DNA of 64,000 bases from Pseudovirgaria hyperparasitica (taxonomy: Eukaryota > Ascomycota > Dothideomycetes > Acrospermales > Acrospermaceae). This document shows positions 61,650 to 64,000 of this stretch, piece after piece (within the stretch, counting starts at the first letter, position 1; each line of letters begins with the position of its first letter). The stretch spans positions 1,685 through 65,684 of the forward strand of contig NW_022985573.1 in NCBI RefSeq assembly GCF_010093815.1. Reading direction: 5' to 3'. The notes beneath the pieces were generated by a model. That model made no database searches. It worked only from the letters and a program-made list of their open reading frames with translations, and was not told the DNA's origin. A program made the translations under genes and the position numbers.

Positions 61650-61680
61650 TTATTAGTCAAGGGCTGCCCTTAACTAATAA
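61650..61680. repeat. 31-bp palindrome, LINE E 3' region
   Basis: Core CTG. The left arm keeps the pre-RIP form TTATTAGTCAAGGG while the right arm has TTAACTAATAA, direct evidence that the family arm was AGTCAAGGGC. Confidence 0.95.
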
Positions 61681-63548
61681 TCGGGGTTCTCCCGGGGTTC
61701 TTCCGGTATATGTCGGGTTACTACTAGCGTATGCCGGGTCTCTTCCGGTATATATTTCCGGGTCCACTAGTACTAGAGGAGTAGTAGATATATAAGTATC
61801 CATCGGGAGACGTCCTTAGAGTACTTATTAAGCTATCGTGTAATATCTAAAGTCTTCGTGACGTGGATAAGCTATTACCGTTATATATAGAGGTTAGGGT
61901 ATATAGCTAGATAGTGGCGTATTATATCTCTCCGGCCGCACGCCTTACACCATAGAGACACGTTAGGGACGCCTCTCTTATAGAGGTAGTATAGGAGTTC
62001 TATAGCGCCCGTTCGGGCTTAGATAAGTATAGATGCTTAGGCTTTCGTTAGCCCTTTATATATCTATTTACTCGGTTCCTTCTATAGCCCTCGAATCTAC
62101 TCTAGGTACCTATTCTACTAGGAGGTCTAGTAGGCACGGAGTGCCTCTTTCTACTTATCTTAAGTCCACGACCGCATGTTTTTCACGAGTTCTTAAAGGC
62201 TCTACCGGTCTAGGAGAGCGTCCGGGTTATCTCGGACTTCTTATACTACTTAGCTAGAGTCGGCTTCTATTAAGCACCTGTACCGTATTCGATTCCGGCC
62301 TATATATAGGAGTGCGCGGTAATATATGCTGATTTATGCGCGTAGCGCGGCGAAAGTGTATTCTACGTTTCCTATACGTTTCTATACTTATTATTTAGTA
62401 AAGTATACCACCCTCTATGTCTAGTAGAAGTTATATATACTTATAACGTCTGTCTCGCGTCGTAGTAGCACCGTGTTAGTAGCTTTATATGCGCCTAATA
62501 TAAGACGGAGTATACGGTTCTATATGGATTCGAGCTTTATTCGCCTAGTCTATATAAGGGCCGTGTACTAGCACTCGTGTCTATACGTAAAGGCGGGTCG
62601 TGCTATAGATATATATAGCTAGCGTACCTTATCCCGGGCGGTTCCCTATATGGAGACTATAATCTATCGTATGGCGGCTTCTACCCGGAGGGCCCTAGAG
62701 ACGGTGTATACTACTTATGGTCCCCATTTAAGCTTGCTATCTAGTATAACTCCGAGCGCGTGTATACTTTATACTAGTAGTTCGTTAAATGCGTCGATTC
62801 GGGGGCGTCGTTCGCCTTCCCTAGTTATCTATTTCCCTTAACGATTGATAAAGTGTATAAGCTAGTATTTCTCCGGGGCGAACTTTGCTCCGTGGCGTTT
62901 TACCTACTAGAGGCACCTCTTATAGTCCTATTCTAGTCTTCTACACGTTCGGTTAGTATTATTATCGATAGCTAGGAGGTATGTATTATCAGCGTATCCA
63001 ACTACCTCTATATACTTCATTCCTTAAAGAAGGTCTACCATAAAGAAGAGGAATAGGATTAGAGAGATGGTGCTCCCTTATAGGATGCCGTATACCGTCT
63101 CTTTATATTCGCTTTGGTATCTAGGGATATATATCTAAGTTGTTCTTCCTATGAGGAATGACTATATAAAGCGTGTAATCTATTCTAGTATTCGTCTTAT
63201 CCGGAGGTTATGAATAAGTCTTATATGGTTTACCTTATTAAACGCTCCGGCCATATCGAGGGAGAGGAGCGATACTACCCGTCTCTACTTCTATGCGGCC
63301 TAGACGACTTCGATAATATATTAGATAGCTATTATTAGGGAGCTATCTACCTTTACCTTCTAGTTCGGAGGGAGGAGATTATGTTTCTATGTCGCGGTGC
63401 TTATCTTCTTCGCTATTATAGTCTCTAGTATCTTACCTAGGTAGAAGAGAAGGGCGATTAGTCTCCATCCCTTTAGGGAGTTAGGGCTCTTTCCTAGTTT
63501 CGGGAGCATAATAGTATGGGCGACTCGGAAGTACTAGGGGTAGTACCC

Positions 63549-63779
63549 CTACGTGACGCATGCTTGGAATATACGAGTAATAAGCGGTAGGGTCGCCTTT
63601 ATAGTTCTTTTTAGGCATCGATTTAGAATTCCATCTGGTCCGGGTGCTTTGTTATTTAGGAGTATCTTAATAATGTTAAGTATATCCTCCTCCGTAACTT
63701 CTTCGGGGATATCTACTATATATAGGTATTCGGCGTCGTGAACGTCTAATAGGTCTACTAGTTCTAGGAGAGGGAACAT
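63549..63779 (-). pseudogene. LINE E reverse transcriptase, N-terminal fragment
   Basis: 76-codon open stretch with NNKAPGPDGILNRCLKRTIKATLPLI, slightly longer than the fragments in A and D and continuing a few residues into the RT domain. Part of a broken ORF2. Confidence 0.85.
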
Positions 63780-64000
63780 GGCCTCCTGTAGGGCCTTAGT
63801 TTTCTTAAGGCTCGTGGAGTATGTTCTCCCCTAATATATTAGGGGAGGTATAAGTGGCGGGGGTGTCGGAGTATCTACGCCCTTGGCCCATTTCGCTATA
63901 CGCTATAGCCCTATTACGTGTCGTGTCTATTAACTAGTAATTATACGCTACTATTTACGCCTTTTGTTACGGAGGACTTTATCGCGTTATCGTATCGCTT

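Larger units (their letters stand above)
61408..64000 (-). mobile_element. LINE copy E (Tad1-like), 5' part outside the window
   Basis: Same subfamily as A and D. The (AAT)n tail at 61408-61430 marks the 3' end on the minus strand; the element runs off the right edge within ORF2. It carries fewer C-to-T/G-to-A changes than A and D (more CpG, CpA and TpG kept), so it is the least mutated LINE copy here. Palindrome at 61650-61680. The RT active site near 62990-63010 reads YADN. Inactive. Confidence 0.9.

Noticed and set aside
1-64000. CRISPR arrays, operons or bacterial promoters
   Set aside because: No regularly spaced repeats with unique spacers; the palindromes are dispersed kilobases apart. 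Intron, element families and RIP indicate a fungus.

Overview
The window looks like an AT-rich, repeat-packed compartment of a filamentous ascomycete (Pezizomycotina) genome. Three things support this: a fungal-type multimodular non-ribosomal peptide synthetase (NRPS) with a spliceosomal intron (GTAAGT donor, CTAATAC branch site, TAG acceptor); fungal-type LINE, Gypsy, Copia and hAT elements; and an overwhelming repeat-induced point mutation (RIP) signature. CpA and TpG are depleted in favour of TpA, and nearly every difference between repeat copies is C-to-T or G-to-A. I see no rRNA, tRNA or CRISPR, and no clearly functional host gene.

Layout, left to right: LINE copy A (-), cut by the window start, 1-3787; an unassigned RIP-mutated block, 3788-5202; complete LINE copy B (+), 5203-10496, with a 20-bp target-site duplication (TSD); a short unassigned block; Gypsy copy 1 (+), 10887-22297, with 372-bp LTRs and TSD ATAT; a short unassigned block; the 3' part of the NRPS (-), about 22680-25834; a Copia element (-), 25840-31285, with 161-bp LTRs and TSD CTAAT, sitting in an NRPS condensation domain; the middle of the NRPS (-), 31291-37916; a hAT DNA transposon (-), 37917-46742, inside an NRPS adenylation domain and itself holding complete LINE copy D (-), 38605-43885; the RIP-mutated 5' piece of the NRPS, 46751 to about 47640; an unassigned block; Gypsy copy 2 (+), 48814-60118, with 317-bp LTRs and TSD GTAC; an unassigned block; and LINE copy E (-), cut by the window end, 61408-64000.

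Read on the minus strand, the NRPS pieces give the order A-T-E, C-A-T, C-A-T-E, truncated at both recognisable ends. The gene has been taken apart by nested insertion (hAT, then LINE in hAT; separately Copia) and by RIP spreading from the repeats. It is best called a pseudogene, although one 2.7-kb C-A-T-C stretch is still open.

The most unusual signals are: (1) a 31-bp near-perfect palindrome shared by two unrelated transposon classes (LINE and Gypsy), placed like punctuation around their coding blocks, with ten close and two degenerate copies; (2) a third, roughly 3-kb coding block downstream of pol in the 11.4-kb Gypsy elements, carrying an HxD...H...R pattern like that of 2-oxoglutarate/Fe(II) dioxygenases; (3) hAT target duplications in which one copy is intact and the other carries only RIP-type changes; and (4) a GC-normal island inside the otherwise RIP-saturated Copia element.
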